From NCBI RefSeq assembly GCF_000725385.1, contig NZ_CP008884.1, positions 1,240,001 to 1,304,000 of the forward strand: DNA of 64,000 nucleotides. The letters are read 5' to 3'. This document shows, in pieces, positions 62,523 through 64,000 of the stretch. Under the pieces are notes generated by a model, which saw nothing but the letters and a program-made list of their open reading frames with translations, had not been told where the DNA came from and ran no database searches. The translations under genes and the position numbers were made by a program. How positions within the stretch are numbered: the first letter of the stretch is position 1; every line of letters starts with the position of its first letter. The stretch comes from Dyella japonica A8 (lineage in GTDB: Bacteria > Pseudomonadota > Gammaproteobacteria > Xanthomonadales > Rhodanobacteraceae).

Positions 62523-63248
62523 ATGACACAGCGCCTTCGCCTTGCCGCCACCACCCTTGGCACCTTGCTCGCACTGGTGGGCTGCTCCCAGTCCGGCGAC
62601 CAGGCCCAGGCCCCGCAGCAGGCGCCTGCCGACGACTCCGCCGGCAAGCTCGACACCTATCGCCAGCTCCTGCGCATCGGCAACGACGAGATGGCGGTGA
62701 CCATGGGCAAGGACATCCTCAATCGCTATCCCAATAGCGCGGCGGCCAAGGAAGTGCAGGAAACCCTGCCGGCGATCGAGAAGCGCTACACCGAGAACAG
62801 CGAAAAGAACCGGCTCGCCGGTTTGTGGCTCTACCAGGTGTCGCCCATGGAGGGCGGCACGCAATCGACCGCCACCATCTACACCAGCCAGCCCGCGGGT
62901 GAAGACCGCGTGCGCCTGGTGCTGCGCCGCCATACCGAGTGGGGGCAAAACGCCTTCCTGTTCAACGGCGGTCCGCACGGCTTCGTGTGCAAGGGCGTCT
63001 GCTCCATCAAGGCCACGTTCGACGGCAAACCCGGCACCATCAGCGCCTTCGCGCCGACCACGGGCGAGCCTGCGCTGCTGTTCAAGGACGACAAGGGTTT
63101 CATCGCCCAGCTGGAGAAGGCCAAGAAGATCACCATGGACGTCACGCTGCAGGACGGTGAGAAGAAGGTGACGCTGGTGTTCGAAACCGGCGGTTTTGAT
63201 CCGGCCAAGTGGCAGGCAGTGAGCAAGTCCCCGGCGAAGAAAAAATAA
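62523..63248 (+). CDS. Lipoprotein of unknown function
   Basis: 241 residues with lipobox L-V-G-C (Cys about 21). An Ala/Gln/Pro-rich linker leads to a helical segment (LDTYRQLLRIGNDEMAVTMGKDILNRYPNS) resembling one TPR-type unit, then a beta-rich domain (LAGLWLYQVSPMEGG, then VRLVLRRHTEWGQNAFLF) with a Cys pair (F-V-C-K-G-V-C) that can form a disulfide. Lys-rich tail. Likely periplasmic or outer-membrane inner leaflet. I do not recognise a function. The next lipoprotein gene starts about 60 nt later on the same strand. Confidence 0.8.
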   Translation: MTQRLRLAATTLGTLLALVGCSQSGDQAQAPQQAPADDSAGKLDTYRQLLRIGNDEMAVTMGKDILNRYPNSAAAKEVQETLPAIEKRYTENSEKNRLAGLWLYQVSPMEGGTQSTATIYTSQPAGEDRVRLVLRRHTEWGQNAFLFNGGPHGFVCKGVCSIKATFDGKPGTISAFAPTTGEPALLFKDDKGFIAQLEKAKKITMDVTLQDGEKKVTLVFETGGFDPAKWQAVSKSPAKKK

Positions 63249-63306
63249 CGTCCACGCGCAGGCAGTTCACGCGTTTGCACGTACAGCACTCATGGAGATG
63301 AAGGTC

Positions 63307-63753
63307 ATGGCAGTGAAAACCGTTCTTGCCGCCGTCGCGGTGGTTGCCGCCCTCAGCGGCTGCGCCCGCGTCGGCGCGGACTACACCTCGCGCATGGACG
63401 CACGGCGGCAGGCCTATGCGGCCGCCGCCGGCACCCCGGTCAACAGCTTCCACTATTTCAGCCTATGGTCGTGGGAGCCGCTCAGTGACCGGCAATTGGC
63501 CGTCTATACGCGCGCGAACGAGGCCTGGCTGATCGACCTCGACGGTCGCTGCAGCAACCTGGAATTCACCAACCACATCGGGCTGACCTCGAGCGCCAGC
63601 GAGGTGTCGGTGAAGTTTGACCGTGTGCTCACGGGGCCACAGGATGCACCGTGCTTTATCAAGCAGATCCGGCCGGTGGACCTGAAGCAGCTCAACGCGC
63701 CGCAGGAGGGCAAGCCGCGAGAGGTTGAGGAGGCGCCGAGGCCGGCGAAGTAG
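63307..63753 (+). CDS. DUF6491-like small lipoprotein
   Basis: Start at ATG 63307 (148 residues) fits GGAGATGAAGG upstream. ATGs at 63292 and 63298 are alternatives. Lipobox A-L-S-G-C follows a short signal. The mature chain is about 125 residues with the segment SFHYFSLWSWEPLSDRQLAVYTRANEAWLIDLDGRC, which recalls DUF6491 proteins of xanthomonads, and two more cysteines. Function unknown. It follows another lipoprotein and may share its transcript. Confidence 0.75.
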   Translation: MAVKTVLAAVAVVAALSGCARVGADYTSRMDARRQAYAAAAGTPVNSFHYFSLWSWEPLSDRQLAVYTRANEAWLIDLDGRCSNLEFTNHIGLTSSASEVSVKFDRVLTGPQDAPCFIKQIRPVDLKQLNAPQEGKPREVEEAPRPAK

Positions 63754-63894
63754 CTGGCGCTTGCTGAAGCGGGTGATGGTTTCGCCGCTTTGGTATGGGT
63801 CGTGGGTTGTGGACGTGCCGGTTCCTTTCTCTCTGCTTCTTTGGGGGCGCGGGAGCAGTCTTGGAAGGCTGGGGTGTTGAGGATTGAAGAGAGG

Positions 63895-63975
63895 GTTGGG
63901 GTGAGGGGTGCAACCTGGCCTCACCGCCTCGTCCTTTAGCCGTCATCCCGGCGCAGGCCGGGATCCAGAGCCTCG
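63895..63975. repeat. Copy of the TTTAGCCGTCATCCCGG repeat segment at window end
   Basis: A GGGTGAGGGG run followed by GCCTCACCG, TTTAGCCGTCATCCCGGCGC and AGGCCGGGATCCAG is the same arrangement as one arm of the inverted repeat at 52.2 kb. The rest of the copy lies past the right edge. Confidence 0.7.
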
Positions 63976-64000
63976 GTGCTCGGTTGTCGCGTTGTGGCGA

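Noticed and set aside
1..64000. tRNA, rRNA, integrase, transposase, toxin-antitoxin or phage genes
   Set aside because: I looked for typical tRNA T-arm signatures and for family motifs and saw none, so nothing is claimed. Small RNAs cannot be excluded by eye.

Overview
The window is high-GC, gene-dense chromosomal DNA of a gammaproteobacterium in the Xanthomonadales, most like the Rhodanobacteraceae (Dyella/Rhodanobacter/Luteibacter type). This rests on gene content read by eye: a plant-type glutamate-cysteine ligase, a three-domain Grx4 protein, a DUF3247 protein, a UbiM-like hydroxylase, MaeB next to a QEGLA-motif protein, homodimeric AceE, and GTGG/GTAG-type REP palindromes. I found no rRNA, tRNA, CRISPR array, integrase, transposase or prophage gene.

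Layout. 1-7.0 kb: the 5' part of a giant two-partner-secretion adhesin on the minus strand, running off the left edge, with 20 MBG/YDG-type repeats in view. 7.3-9.6 kb: small secreted proteins of poorly known function (an Asn-rich protein coupled to a DUF2092 protein, then a SYLF-domain protein). 9.9-14.7 kb: a lipoprotein arylsulfatase and, after a 0.8 kb gene-poor stretch, a TonB-dependent receptor with a palindromic operator-like site at its promoter. 14.8-20.9 kb: MidA methyltransferase, then three envelope-type enzymes (GT39-like membrane protein, acyltransferase-3, LTA-synthase-like sulfatase). 21.0-25.5 kb: cca, an NDUFA9-type reductase and the soluble lytic transglycosylase, all minus. 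25.9-31.0 kb: a membrane-anchored GH17 glucan enzyme facing a minus-strand group made of cytochrome c4, two DsbA-like oxidoreductases (the first with an apparent one-base frameshift), an EEP-family phosphatase/nuclease and a small membrane protein. 31.1-38.6 kb: engB, fRMsr, bioD, a small unknown protein, a Dcp-type M3 peptidase and three secreted proteins. 38.6-44.4 kb: gshA, a QseBC/TctDE-like two-component system, the Grx4 fusion and an LpxH-like phosphoesterase, all minus. 44.6-52.0 kb: SGNH hydrolase and AlaA-like aminotransferase (minus), rsgA, a two-gene unit (membrane protein plus QEGLA/MATCAP-like protein) and maeB (plus). 52.1-53.5 kb: a gene-free region built as a long imperfect inverted repeat followed by a hexanucleotide tandem repeat, directly upstream of aceE. 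56.4-64 kb: DUF883-like protein, UbiM, MFS transporter, DUF3247 protein, OpgC-like acyltransferase divergent from a membrane-bound LytTR regulator, and two lipoproteins.

Themes. Housekeeping enzymes (AceE, MaeB, BioD, Cca, GshA, RsgA, EngB, AlaA) are mixed with envelope functions: periplasmic glycan modification, disulfide formation, thiol redox and surface adhesion. Intergenic regions hold at least three repeat families: paired REP hairpins (four pairs), dRS3-like ATTCCC/GGGAAT inverted repeats, and UUCG-type CCCTCTCCCC/GGGGAGAGGG hairpins with TTTAGCCGTCA motifs. Several genes are translationally coupled by 4-nt ATGA overlaps. I see no unmistakable new defence or mobile system. The best candidates for undescribed biology are the higher-order repeat adhesin, the 1.1 kb inverted-repeat element and adjoining tandem repeat before aceE, and the coupled membrane-protein/QEGLA unit.
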